From assembly GCF_050971785.1 (NCBI RefSeq), contig NZ_JBPCCU010000008.1, positions 330,727-394,726 on the forward strand: 64,000 nt of DNA, read 5' to 3'. This DNA is from Actinomadura_E scrupuli. GTDB lineage: Bacteria; Actinomycetota; Actinomycetes; Streptosporangiales; Streptosporangiaceae. This document shows positions 6,668-15,323 of this stretch, in pieces. Within the stretch, counting starts at the first letter, position 1. Each line of letters begins with the position of its first letter. The position numbers were made by a program, and so were the translations under genes. Below the pieces are notes generated by a model. The model was given only the letters and a program-made list of their open reading frames with translations, did not search any database and was not told the origin of the DNA.

Positions 6668-8842
6668 TCAGCCGTCCCGGGTCCCGGTCAGCTTCCCGGC
6701 GAGTTGCGCCGGGAGCGGCTCGTACCGCAGGAAGGTGCGGTTGAACGTGCCGGTGCCGTGCGACATCGACCGCAGGTCGATCGCGTAGCGGACCATCTCC
6801 AGCTGGGGCACCTCGGCGCGGATCAGCGTGCGCCCGCCGGTCCCGCCGGACGGCACCGCCTCGGTGCCCAGGACGCGCCCCCGCCGCGAGGACAGATCGG
6901 ACATCACCGCACCGACGTAGTCGTCGGAGACCAGGACCGACACCTCGTCGACGGGCTCCAGCAGCAGCATCTGGGTCCGGCCCGCGGCGTCCTTGAGGGC
7001 CAGCGCCCCGGCGGTCTGGAAGGCCATGTCGGAGGAGTCGACCGAGTGCGCCTTGCCGTCGTGCAGGGTCACCTTGATGTCGACCAGCGGGTAGCCGGCG
7101 AGCACCCCCCGGTCCATCTGCACGCGTACGCCCTTCTCCACGGACGGGATGAACTGCCGGGGGACCACGCCGCCGACGACCTTGTCGACGAACTGGAAGC
7201 CCTCCCCGGACGACAGCGGCTCCACCTCGATGTGGCAGATGCCGAACTGCCCGTGCCCGCCGCTCTGCTTGACGTGCCGGCCCAGGCCCTGCGCGACGCC
7301 GCCGAACGTCTCGCGCAGCGGCACCCGGAGCTCGACGGGCTCCACGTCGACGCCGTACCGGCTCCGCAGCCGGTCCATCAGCACGTCGGCGTGGGCCTCG
7401 CCCATGCACCACAGCACCAGCTGCCGGGTCTCGGCGTTGTTCTCCAGCCGCAGCGTCGGATCCTCGGCGACCAGGCGGCCCAGCGCCTGCGAGAGCTTGT
7501 CCTCGTCGGCCTTGGAGGTGGCCCGGATCGCGACCGGCAGGAGCGGGTCCGGCATGGTCCACGGCCGCATGAGCAGCGGCCGGTCCTTGTCGGAGATCGT
7601 GTCGCCGGTCTCGGCCCGGGTCAGCTTGGCGACGGCGCACAGGTCGCCGGCGCCGCAGGACCCCACGCCGCGCTGCGTCTTGCCCAGCGGGGAGGTGAGC
7701 GCGCCCACCCGCTCGTCGAGGTCGTGGTCCTCGTGCCCGCGGTCGGCCAGCCCGTGCCCGGAGACGTGCACCACCGTGTCGGGCCGCAGCGTGCCGGAGA
7801 ACACCCGTACCAGCGAGATCCGCCCCACATAGGGGTCGGAGGTCGTCTTGACCACCTCGGCCACCAGCGGGCCGTCGGGGTCACAGGTCACTTCGGGGAC
7901 GGGTTTTCCGCCGACGGTGGTCACCTCGGGGACCCCGTGCTCCAGCGGGGACGGGAACGCCTGGGAGATCACTTCGAGCAGCTCGGCGGTGCCGATGACC
8001 GGGCCCGGCCGGTCACCGTGCGGGATCGAGGTGGCCAGCACCGGGTAGAAGCTGCCGCGGGCGACCGCCTTCTCCATGTCCCGGATGAGGATCTTGACGT
8101 CGATCTCCTCACCGGACAGGTAGCGCTCCATCAGCGATTCGTCTTCGCTCTCCTGGATGATCCCCTCGATCAGGGCGCCGCGCTGCTCCTCGATCCGGTC
8201 GAGGAACTCCGCGCCGGGGTCGCACTCCCGGCGCGAGCCCGAGGAATAGTCGTAGCAGCGTTGCGACAGCAGCCCGATCAGCGACTGGCCGACGGGGAAG
8301 TAACAGGGCAGGACGCCCTCGCCGAAGGCGTCCTGGCAGGCCAGCAGGGCCTCGTCGAAGTCACCCCGCTGCTGGTCGATCTTGGTGATGACCAGCGCGC
8401 GGGGCATGCCGACGGCCGCGCACTCCTCCCAGAGGATCCGGGTCAGCCCGTCCACCCCGTCGACCGCCGAGATCACGAACAGGGCGGCGTCGGCCGCCCG
8501 CAGCCCGGCGCGCAGGTCTCCCACGAAGTCGGCGTAGCCGGGCGTGTCCAGCAGATTGATCTTCACATCGCCGTGCATGAACGGCATCAGGGACAGGTTC
8601 ACCGAGCGGTGCTGGCGCACCTCCACCTCGTCGTGATCTCCGACCGTGGTGCCGTCCTCGACCCGGCCGGCCCGCTGGATCGTGCCGGTCGCGGCCAGCA
8701 GCGCCTCCGCGAGGGTCGTCTTGCCCGCTCCGGAATGGCCGACCAGCACGACGTTGCGCACCTTCTCCGGGCGCACCTCGTCCAGCCGGTCGGCCGCTGG
8801 TGCCCTGCCGGGCGCCACCGGTTGACGTGTTGTCTCTGCCAC
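6668..8842 (-). CDS. elongation factor G-like protein (EF-G2 type)
   Basis: 724 residues, a full EF-G five-domain layout. The P-loop GHSGAGKT is at about 35-42 and DTPGYADF at 99-106. The base-specificity motif is TKID (153-156) rather than canonical NKxD, and switch I reads EVRQHRSVNLS where true EF-G has the RGITI segment with its invariant Thr. These changes match the actinobacterial EF-G2/FusA2 paralogues, one of which in Mycobacterium is reported not to show ribosome-dependent GTPase activity. It is therefore unlikely to be the main translocase. The GTG start has GGAGGAGG upstream. It sits between the HIT block and the PIM operon, transcribed divergently from pgsA. Confidence 0.9.
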   Translation of the reverse strand: MAETTRQPVAPGRAPAADRLDEVRPEKVRNVVLVGHSGAGKTTLAEALLAATGTIQRAGRVEDGTTVGDHDEVEVRQHRSVNLSLMPFMHGDVKINLLDTPGYADFVGDLRAGLRAADAALFVISAVDGVDGLTRILWEECAAVGMPRALVITKIDQQRGDFDEALLACQDAFGEGVLPCYFPVGQSLIGLLSQRCYDYSSGSRRECDPGAEFLDRIEEQRGALIEGIIQESEDESLMERYLSGEEIDVKILIRDMEKAVARGSFYPVLATSIPHGDRPGPVIGTAELLEVISQAFPSPLEHGVPEVTTVGGKPVPEVTCDPDGPLVAEVVKTTSDPYVGRISLVRVFSGTLRPDTVVHVSGHGLADRGHEDHDLDERVGALTSPLGKTQRGVGSCGAGDLCAVAKLTRAETGDTISDKDRPLLMRPWTMPDPLLPVAIRATSKADEDKLSQALGRLVAEDPTLRLENNAETRQLVLWCMGEAHADVLMDRLRSRYGVDVEPVELRVPLRETFGGVAQGLGRHVKQSGGHGQFGICHIEVEPLSSGEGFQFVDKVVGGVVPRQFIPSVEKGVRVQMDRGVLAGYPLVDIKVTLHDGKAHSVDSSDMAFQTAGALALKDAAGRTQMLLLEPVDEVSVLVSDDYVGAVMSDLSSRRGRVLGTEAVPSGGTGGRTLIRAEVPQLEMVRYAIDLRSMSHGTGTFNRTFLRYEPLPAQLAGKLTGTRDG

Positions 8843-9123
8843 AGTGCATGACCTCCTCCGTGAGGGGCCCGCCTGGAGCGGACCCGCCCGGATGTCGTGT
8901 GGCGCCAGACGTGACCGGCGTCACACCCGTATCAACCACCATTCCCCGGAAAGCGGCCGGGAACAAGAGGCGAACGGCAATCGTCGTGCCAGTGAGGAGA
9001 GGTGAGGCGGCCGACCCGGCCGATCCGACCTGGGGTGACACACGCACTACGATGGGCGCGCCGATGCCCGTGAGGCGTCTGCGACCGACACCCCGACTCC
9101 GTACCACCCAAGATCGGACGGCG

Positions 9124-9741
9124 ATGCTCAACCGTTTGCGGCCCGCCCTGTCGCGCGTTCTCACGCCGATCGCCCGGACGCTGGCCGGCCGGGGGGTGAC
9201 GCCCAACATGATCACCGTGGTGGGCACCGTCGGCGTGGTCGCCGGGGCGCTGGCCTTCTTCCCCCGTGGCGAGCTCTTCTGGGGCACGATCGTCATCACG
9301 GCGTTCGTGCTCTTCGACATGCTGGACGGCGCGGTGGCCCGGGTCGCCGGCACCGGCAGCGCCTGGGGCGCCTTCATGGACTCCACCATGGACCGGGTCG
9401 CCGACGGCGCGATCTTCTCCGGCCTCGTGCTGTGGTACGCGGGCGGGGGCGACAGCGTGCCCCTCGCCGCGCTGGCCCTGTACTGCCTGGTCACCGGGGG
9501 CATCGTGTCGTACGCCAAGGCGCGCGCCGAGGGCCTGGGGTACACCTGCAACGTCGGGATCGCCGAGCGCAGCGAGCGGCTGGTCGTGGCCCTGGTCGGC
9601 GCCGGGCTGGACGGGCTCGGCGTGCCCTACGCCCTGCCCGCCGCGCTGGTGCTGCTCGCCGTCGCCAGCACGGTCACCGTCGTGCAGCGCTTCGCCGTCG
9701 TGCACAAGCAGGCCGCCGCCCGTAAGCGGGCCCAGGTATGA
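9124..9741 (+). CDS. pgsA: phosphatidylinositol phosphate synthase (CDP-alcohol phosphatidyltransferase)
   Basis: 205 residues, integral membrane. Transfers a phosphatidyl group from CDP-diacylglycerol to inositol phosphate, the first step toward phosphatidylinositol and PIMs. The family signature DxxDGxxAR...GxxxDxxxD is complete: D65, D68-G69, A72-R73, G82, D86, D90. About six hydrophobic helices follow. ATG at 9124 gives the usual MLN start, although the frame stays open to 8800. Its TGA overlaps the ATG of the next gene by four bases. The inositol-phosphate assignment rather than glycerol-phosphate rests on the PIM-operon context. Confidence 0.92.
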   Translation: MLNRLRPALSRVLTPIARTLAGRGVTPNMITVVGTVGVVAGALAFFPRGELFWGTIVITAFVLFDMLDGAVARVAGTGSAWGAFMDSTMDRVADGAIFSGLVLWYAGGGDSVPLAALALYCLVTGGIVSYAKARAEGLGYTCNVGIAERSERLVVALVGAGLDGLGVPYALPAALVLLAVASTVTVVQRFAVVHKQAAARKRAQV

Positions 9742-10634
9742 GGGCCCCCGGAAAGGCCGATCTCGTCGGCGCCGCGTACGCCCTCGGCTGGACGGTCGTC
9801 CGCAAGCTGCCCGAGGAGATCACCGGCCGGGTCTTCGCGGCGATCGCCGACCGGACCTGGCGGCGCCGTGGCCGGGGGGTCCGGCAGCTGGAGAAGAACC
9901 TGTGCCGGGTCCTGGGCAAGGACGCCCCCGACGACGAGATCCGGGCGCTCAGCAAACGGGTCATGCGGTCCTACCTGCGCTACTGGCTGGAGGTCTTCCG
10001 GCTGCCCGAGATGGGCCGCGAGCAGATCCTCACCGGGATGAACATCACCGGCCACGAGAAGCTCTTCGCCACCCTCGACTCCGGCCGGGGCGCCGTCGTC
10101 GCGCTGCCGCACATGGGCAACTACGAGCAGGCCGGCGCCTGGCTGGTCTACAGCGGCTACCCCTTCACCACCGTCCAGGAACGGCTCAAGCCGGAGTCGC
10201 TGTTCGAGCGCTTCGTGGCCTTCCGCCGGGGCCTGGGCATGGAGGTGCTGCCGCTGACCGGTTCCGACGCCACGGTGTTCGGCACGCTCGCCCGCCGGCT
10301 CCGCACCGCGCGCCCGGTCTGCCTGGTCGCGGACCGCGACCTCAGCGGCACCGGGGTCGAGGTCGGGTTCTTCGGCCGGCCCGCCCGGCTGCCCGGGGGA
10401 CCGGCGGCGCTGGCCCTGCAGACCGGAGCGGCCCTGATGCCGGTCACCTTGTGGTACGAAGGAAAGGGGTGGGGTGCCCGAGTTCACGAGGAGATCCCCG
10501 TGCCCGAGGACGGCACCCGGCAGGAAAAGATCGCCGCGATGACCCAAGAGCTCGCCCGTGCCTTCGAAGAGGGGATCGCCGCCCACCCCGAGGACTGGCA
10601 CATGCTGCAACGGGTGTGGGTGGAAGACCTGTGA
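9738..10634 (+). CDS. patA: phosphatidylinositol mannoside acyltransferase (LpxL/HtrB family)
   Basis: 298 residues, the Rv2611c/PatA type. Acylates the mannose of PIM1/PIM2 on the cytoplasmic face of the membrane. The HxxxxE catalytic dyad is visible as HMGNYE (His125, Glu130), close to the position of the catalytic His in mycobacterial PatA. The segment VCLVADRDLSGTGVEVGFFG is the usual substrate-binding block. It overlaps pgsA at the start and pimA at the end by four bases each, indicating translational coupling. Confidence 0.9.
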   Translation: MRAPGKADLVGAAYALGWTVVRKLPEEITGRVFAAIADRTWRRRGRGVRQLEKNLCRVLGKDAPDDEIRALSKRVMRSYLRYWLEVFRLPEMGREQILTGMNITGHEKLFATLDSGRGAVVALPHMGNYEQAGAWLVYSGYPFTTVQERLKPESLFERFVAFRRGLGMEVLPLTGSDATVFGTLARRLRTARPVCLVADRDLSGTGVEVGFFGRPARLPGGPAALALQTGAALMPVTLWYEGKGWGARVHEEIPVPEDGTRQEKIAAMTQELARAFEEGIAAHPEDWHMLQRVWVEDL

Positions 10635-11791
10635 AGATCGGGATCGTGTGCCCGTACACCTGGAACGTCCCCGGCGGTGTCCAGCAGCACGTGCGCGACC
10701 TGGCCGAGGCCCTGCTCGCCACCGGCCACGAGGTGTCGGTCATCACGCCCGCCGACGACGACGCCCCGCTGCCCTACTACGCCGTCTCCGCCGGGCGCGC
10801 GGTCCCGGTCCCCTACAACGGATCCGTGGCGCGGCTGGCCTTCGGGTTCCTGTCGGCCGGCCGGGTGCGGCGCTGGATCCGGGAGGGCGACTTCGACGTG
10901 CTGCACGTGCACGAGCCCGCCGCGCCGTCGCTGGGCCTGCTGGCCTGCTGGGCCGCCGACGGCCCCATCGTCGGCACCTTCCACGCCTCCTACGAGCGGT
11001 CCCGGATGGTCTCGGTGACCGCCCCCATCCTGCAGAGCGCCCTGGAGAAGGTCACCGGCCGGATCGCCGTGTCCGAGGCCGCCCGCAACACCCTGGTCGA
11101 GCATCTGGGCGGCGACGCCGTGCTCATCCCCAACGGGGTGGCCACCGAGCGGTACGCCATGGCCGACCCGCTGCCGGGCTGGTCCGGCCGGACCGAGCGG
11201 TCCTACGGCGCGGACGGCGGGGCGCTGGGCTTCCTCGGGCGGATGGACGAGCCCCGCAAGGGCCTGCCGGTGCTGCTGCGCGCCTTCGAGACGCTGGGCC
11301 GGGAGCGGCCGGGACTGCGGCTCCTGCTGGCCGGGCCGGGCGACGCCGACGACGTGCTCTCCCGCGTCTCCCCGGAGCTGCGCGACCGCATCGTGATCCT
11401 CGGCCTCGTCAGCGATGAGGACAAGATCCGCGCCTATCACTCGGTGGACGTGTTCGTGGCGCCCAACCTGGGCGGGGAGAGCTTCGGGATCGTGCTGACC
11501 GAGGCGATGTCGGCCGGCGCGCCAATTTTGGCCAGCGACATCGAGGCCTTCCGCCGGGTGCTGCTGTACGGCCGGGCCGGGGCGGTCTTCCCGGTGGGCG
11601 ACGCCGCGGCGCTGGCGCGGGCCGCCGGCGAGCTGCTGGACGACCCGTCCCGCCGCAAGCAGCTGTCCGCCGAGGCGCGCACCGCGGTGCGCGCCTACGA
11701 CTGGTCCAGGGTGGCCCGCGACGTCGTCCGGGTCTACGAGACCGTGGTCGTCGGCACCGCCGGGGTCGTCGAGTCCGGCGTCGGTGCGTGA
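10631..11791 (+). CDS. pimA: phosphatidylinositol alpha-mannosyltransferase
   Basis: 386 residues, GT4 family with GT-B fold. Adds the first mannose from GDP-mannose to phosphatidylinositol. The N-terminal CPYTWNVPGGVQQHV loop binds acceptor; HVHEP and VGTFHAS follow. The C-terminal half has GFLGRMDEPRKGL and the E-x7-E nucleotide-sugar motif ESFGIVLTE. The GTG start overlaps the patA stop (GTGA). The open frame extends far upstream inside patA, but homology begins exactly at this GTG (VKIGIVCPYTW). Confidence 0.94.
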   Translation: MKIGIVCPYTWNVPGGVQQHVRDLAEALLATGHEVSVITPADDDAPLPYYAVSAGRAVPVPYNGSVARLAFGFLSAGRVRRWIREGDFDVLHVHEPAAPSLGLLACWAADGPIVGTFHASYERSRMVSVTAPILQSALEKVTGRIAVSEAARNTLVEHLGGDAVLIPNGVATERYAMADPLPGWSGRTERSYGADGGALGFLGRMDEPRKGLPVLLRAFETLGRERPGLRLLLAGPGDADDVLSRVSPELRDRIVILGLVSDEDKIRAYHSVDVFVAPNLGGESFGIVLTEAMSAGAPILASDIEAFRRVLLYGRAGAVFPVGDAAALARAAGELLDDPSRRKQLSAEARTAVRAYDWSRVARDVVRVYETVVVGTAGVVESGVGA

Positions 11792-12333
11792 TGCCGGGGT
11801 GGCTGATGGACGCGGTCCTGGTCCTGGCGGTCCTCGTCGTCGCGGGCATGTACATCTCGTGGCGCGCCTCCCGGCTGGACCGGCTGCACGTCCGGGTGGA
11901 GACCGCGCGGGCGGCGCTGGACGCCGTGCTGGTGCGCCGGGCCGCCGTCGCCCTGGAGATGGCCGCGTCCCGGCTGCTCGACCCGGCCACCAGCCTGGTG
12001 CTCGCCACCGCCGCGCACGAGGCCCGTACCGCCGACAGCGAGCGGCGTGAGTTCGCCGAGAGCGACCTGTCGCGGGCGCTGCGCGCGGTCGTGGAACAGC
12101 CGGGCTTCCGCGGGGCGCTGTCCGCGGACCAGGCGCACGGCGACGGGCTGGCGCTGCTGGCCGAGCTGGAGGCGGCCGCGCAGAAGGTCACCTTCGCCCG
12201 GCGCTTCTACAACGACGCGGTCGCGGCGATCAGGAGCGCCCGGCGCAAGCTGCTCGCCCGGGTGCTGCCGCTGGCCGGCCGGGCTCCGCTGCCGGAGTTC
12301 TTCGAGATCGACGACGTCCCTCCCAAGACCTGA
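11788..12333 (+). CDS. LemA-like membrane-anchored protein of unknown function
   Basis: 181 residues. One N-terminal transmembrane helix (about 5-22) precedes an all-helical domain whose ending FYNDAVAAIRSARRKLLARVLP resembles LemA-family proteins. The start GTG (or the ATG three bases later) overlaps the pimA stop, so it is the fourth coupled gene of the PIM operon. Function is unknown; the position suggests a role in the same membrane lipid process, but this is inference. Confidence 0.75.
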   Translation: MMPGWLMDAVLVLAVLVVAGMYISWRASRLDRLHVRVETARAALDAVLVRRAAVALEMAASRLLDPATSLVLATAAHEARTADSERREFAESDLSRALRAVVEQPGFRGALSADQAHGDGLALLAELEAAAQKVTFARRFYNDAVAAIRSARRKLLARVLPLAGRAPLPEFFEIDDVPPKT

Positions 12334-12443
12334 TCGTCTCCGCATCGTCTGCGCCCGGCCCGGGATCGGAATCGTCTTGTCCCCAGTCTGATTTGTGAGG
12401 TTCGGCTAGTCTCTGCGCTTGTTCCCGGAGAAAGGGAGAATAG

Positions 12444-13469
12444 GTGCGGATTCTGTCACGCCGTGTGACCGCTGTGCTGGGGATCGCCGTGCTGGCCGGA
12501 GCGTCGGCCGCCTGCGGAGGCGCCTCGAAGAAGGCGGAGCCGCCGGTCGCGCCGGGTACCCCCACCGCGCCCGCCGGGACACCGACCCCGACGGCGCCGA
12601 CCACCCACCCCTTCACCGGGGGGAGCACCGGGCTCACCAATCCCGTGCTGGCCGTCAAGATCGACAACACCCGCCCGGCGCATCCGCAGCAAGGGCTGCG
12701 GTCCGCCGACATCGTCTACGTCGAGCAGGTCGAGGGCGGGGAGACCCGGATCATGGCCGTCTTCTCGTCCAAGATCCCGCCCAGGCTGGGCCCGGTCCGC
12801 AGCGCCCGCATCTCGGACCTGCACATCCTGCGCCAGTTCGGCAAGCCGGCGTTCGCCTTCTCGGGTGTGCAGAGCAAGATGAAGCCCTACATCCGGCGGG
12901 CCCCGCTCTACGACATCTCGCAGGACAACGGCGGCGGCTCCTACTTCCGGGTGGGCGGCCGGTCGGCGCCCTACAACCTGTTCACCAGCCCCAAGGCGCT
13001 GCTCAAGCAGGCCCCCAAGGCGACCGGCCCGCGCGACATCGGGTTCCGGTTCGGCGCCGCCCCGGCGGGCGGCCGGCCGATGAAGAGCTTCACCGCGAAG
13101 TGGCCCGCCGAGACCATGAAGTTCACCTGGTCGGCGAAGGAGAAGCGCTGGCTGTCCGCGCACGGGGGGGTCCGCAACACCGCCGTCGAGGGCGGGGTGC
13201 TGGGCGGCCAGACCGTGGTGATCCAGTACGCCAAGACCGAGCGCTCGCGGTTCCACGACTTCCTGGGCAGCTACACCCCGCTGATCCACACGACGGGCAC
13301 CGGGAAGGCGCTCGTGCTCCGGGACGGCAAGGCCTACGACACCACCTGGTCGCGTCCCTCGGAGAGCCGGGGCACCACCTTCACCACCAAGGACGGCGCG
13401 CCGATGACGTTCGCCCCCGGCCAGGTCTGGGTGGTCCTCGTCAACGACGGGAAGCCCCGGATCCCCTGA
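12444..13469 (+). CDS. DUF3048 lipoprotein
   Basis: 341 residues. The signal peptide ends at the lipobox GASAAC (Cys23) and is followed by a Pro/Thr linker. The rest is the two-part DUF3048 fold: LAVKIDNTRPAHPQQGL, VYVEQVEGGETRIMAVF and GPVRSARISDLHI are its conserved signatures, shared with Bacillus YerB. Function of the family is not established; it is an outer-face membrane lipoprotein. The GTG start has GGGAGA seven to eight bases upstream. Confidence 0.88.
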   Translation: MRILSRRVTAVLGIAVLAGASAACGGASKKAEPPVAPGTPTAPAGTPTPTAPTTHPFTGGSTGLTNPVLAVKIDNTRPAHPQQGLRSADIVYVEQVEGGETRIMAVFSSKIPPRLGPVRSARISDLHILRQFGKPAFAFSGVQSKMKPYIRRAPLYDISQDNGGGSYFRVGGRSAPYNLFTSPKALLKQAPKATGPRDIGFRFGAAPAGGRPMKSFTAKWPAETMKFTWSAKEKRWLSAHGGVRNTAVEGGVLGGQTVVIQYAKTERSRFHDFLGSYTPLIHTTGTGKALVLRDGKAYDTTWSRPSESRGTTFTTKDGAPMTFAPGQVWVVLVNDGKPRIP

Positions 13470-13588
13470 CGGTTGTACACAGTGGCAGGTTCGGGGCCCC
13501 GGCCTTGACACCTTGCTGCGTCGGCTGGGGGAGGAACCAGGCAATATCATGGAAGGGACAGATACGTCCGCTCACGTGAGGTAAACCC

Positions 13589-14509
13589 GTGTCCTCTCTC
13601 AGTCCCGCCCCCGCCGAGAACGCCACCCCCGCCACGGGCACCGCCCGTGTGAAGCGGGGCATGGCGGAGATGCTCAAGGGCGGCGTGATCATGGACGTCG
13701 TGACCCCCGAGCAGGCGAAAATCGCCGAGGACGCCGGCGCCGTCGCCGTCATGGCGCTCGAGCGCGTCCCCGCCGACATCCGGGTCGAGGGCGGTGTCGC
13801 CCGGATGAGCGACCCGGACATGATCGACGGCATCATCGAGGCGGTCTCCATCCCGGTCATGGCCAAGGCCCGGATCGGCCACTTCGTGGAGGCCCAGGTG
13901 CTGCAGGCCCTCGGCGTCGACTACATCGACGAGTCCGAGGTGCTGACCCCCGCCGACGAGGCGCACCACATCGACAAGTGGCCGTTCACCGTGCCGTTCG
14001 TGTGCGGCGCCACCAACCTCGGCGAGGCGCTGCGCCGCATCGCCGAGGGCGCGGCGATGATCCGCTCCAAGGGCGAGGCCGGCACCGGCAACGTCGTCGA
14101 GGCCACCCGGCACATGCGCCAGATCCGCGCCGACATCAAGCGGCTCACCACCCTGGACGAGGCGGAGCTCTTCGTCGCCGCTAAGGAGCTGCGCGCCCCG
14201 TACGACGTCGTCAAGGAGGTCGCAGAGGCGGGCCGGCTCCCGGTCGTGCTCTTCACCGCCGGCGGCCTGGCCACCCCGGCCGACGCCGCCATGATGATGC
14301 AGCTCGGCGCCGAGGGCGTCTTCGTCGGATCCGGCATCTTCAAGTCCGGCAACCCGGCGCAGCGCGCCGAGGCCATCGTCAAGGCCACCACCTTCTACGA
14401 CGACCCCGAGGTCATCGCCAAGGTCTCGCGCGGTCTCGGCGAGGCCATGGTCGGCCTCAACGTCGAGCTGCTACCGCCTTCCGAGCGTTATGCCACGCGC
14501 GGCTGGTGA
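13589..14509 (+). CDS. pdxS: pyridoxal 5'-phosphate synthase, synthase subunit
   Basis: 306 residues. Builds PLP from ribose 5-phosphate, glyceraldehyde 3-phosphate and ammonia supplied by PdxT, in a 12+12 complex. Family landmarks: KRGMAEMLKGGVIMDVV, the catalytic Lys segments VMAKARIGH and IRSKGEAGTGNVVEA, and the phosphate-binding GAEGVFVGSGIFKS. A ~20-residue Ala/Pro-rich N-terminal extension precedes the core. The GTG start has GAGG upstream. The partner gene pdxT lies 2.1 kb downstream with two other genes between. Confidence 0.97.
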   Translation: MSSLSPAPAENATPATGTARVKRGMAEMLKGGVIMDVVTPEQAKIAEDAGAVAVMALERVPADIRVEGGVARMSDPDMIDGIIEAVSIPVMAKARIGHFVEAQVLQALGVDYIDESEVLTPADEAHHIDKWPFTVPFVCGATNLGEALRRIAEGAAMIRSKGEAGTGNVVEATRHMRQIRADIKRLTTLDEAELFVAAKELRAPYDVVKEVAEAGRLPVVLFTAGGLATPADAAMMMQLGAEGVFVGSGIFKSGNPAQRAEAIVKATTFYDDPEVIAKVSRGLGEAMVGLNVELLPPSERYATRGW

Positions 14510-14640
14510 GCCGCGGTCCGGCGAACCAGGGTCAATCCTCGCCCTCCTCTCCTCACGAACCGGTGTGCGGGTTACGCTGGTCCGCGCGGCTGTCGGGGCG
14601 TTCACGCACCCAGGGCGGGCGGCCGCGAGAGGGGACGAGC

Positions 14641-15255
14641 ATGGGTTGGTCGGTCGCGCTGGCCTGCGCGAGCGTTGGTGAACCGGGACAGGCCTTCGGG
14701 CCCGGGCTCAGCTCGGATCCCCGCGCGGCGTCCGAGCTGGCCCGGGGGCTGTACCCGGCGGCCACGGTGGTCGAGACCGGTGACACGGTGCTCGACTTCG
14801 CCCTGTGGCCCTACGAGGACGAGCTCTTCGTGGGGTCCTACGGCGACGCGCTGATCGTCTGCGATCGCCGGCTGTTCTGCCTGGACGACGACGCCCGCAG
14901 GGTGGCCGACACGGTGGCCCGGGTGCTGCCCGGCGCCCGCTGCGGGGTGCTCGTGCTGCACAGCGTGATCTCCGGCTGCTGGTTCCGCTGGTACGACGGC
15001 GGCCGGATGCTCCGCGACGTCTTCGTCACCGCCGAGGACGGTGTGGTCGTCGACCAGGGCGACCGGCTCCCGGCCGAGCTGCCCTACTGGGCCGAGATCG
15101 ACGGCGCCGCGGGCGACGTCCCGCTCCCGTTCGACCAGGAGGAGTTCGGCCTGTCGCTGGTCCGGGCCCACATGTTCGGCCGCGGCCTGGCCGAGCGCGG
15201 CGACGACGGCTTCCTCCCGCTGGAGCTGCCGCTGCGCCGGTTCAAGCTCTGCTGA
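14641..15255 (+). CDS. conserved actinobacterial protein of unknown function (DUF6928-like)
   Basis: 204 residues from the ATG at 14641, which has GAGGGGACGAG upstream; the frame is open from 14506 but that extension looks like non-coding sequence. It appears soluble, without signal or membrane segments. The central DFALWPYEDELFVGSYGDALIVCDRRLF and later SGCWFRWYDGG resemble the uncharacterised DUF6928 group, recalled only by similarity of pattern. It lies between pdxS and a membrane glycosyltransferase. Confidence 0.7.
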   Translation: MGWSVALACASVGEPGQAFGPGLSSDPRAASELARGLYPAATVVETGDTVLDFALWPYEDELFVGSYGDALIVCDRRLFCLDDDARRVADTVARVLPGARCGVLVLHSVISGCWFRWYDGGRMLRDVFVTAEDGVVVDQGDRLPAELPYWAEIDGAAGDVPLPFDQEEFGLSLVRAHMFGRGLAERGDDGFLPLELPLRRFKLC

Positions 15256-15323
15256 CCCTTCCTGGCAGTTCCCAGCCGCGCCGCTGACGGCCGGATGACC
15301 TGCGGCGACGTAATGTCCGACGC

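Noticed and set aside
9266..10630. Plus-strand extension that would fuse an N-terminal domain to PimA
   Set aside because: It runs through pgsA and patA in another frame; homology begins exactly at the GTG at 10631.
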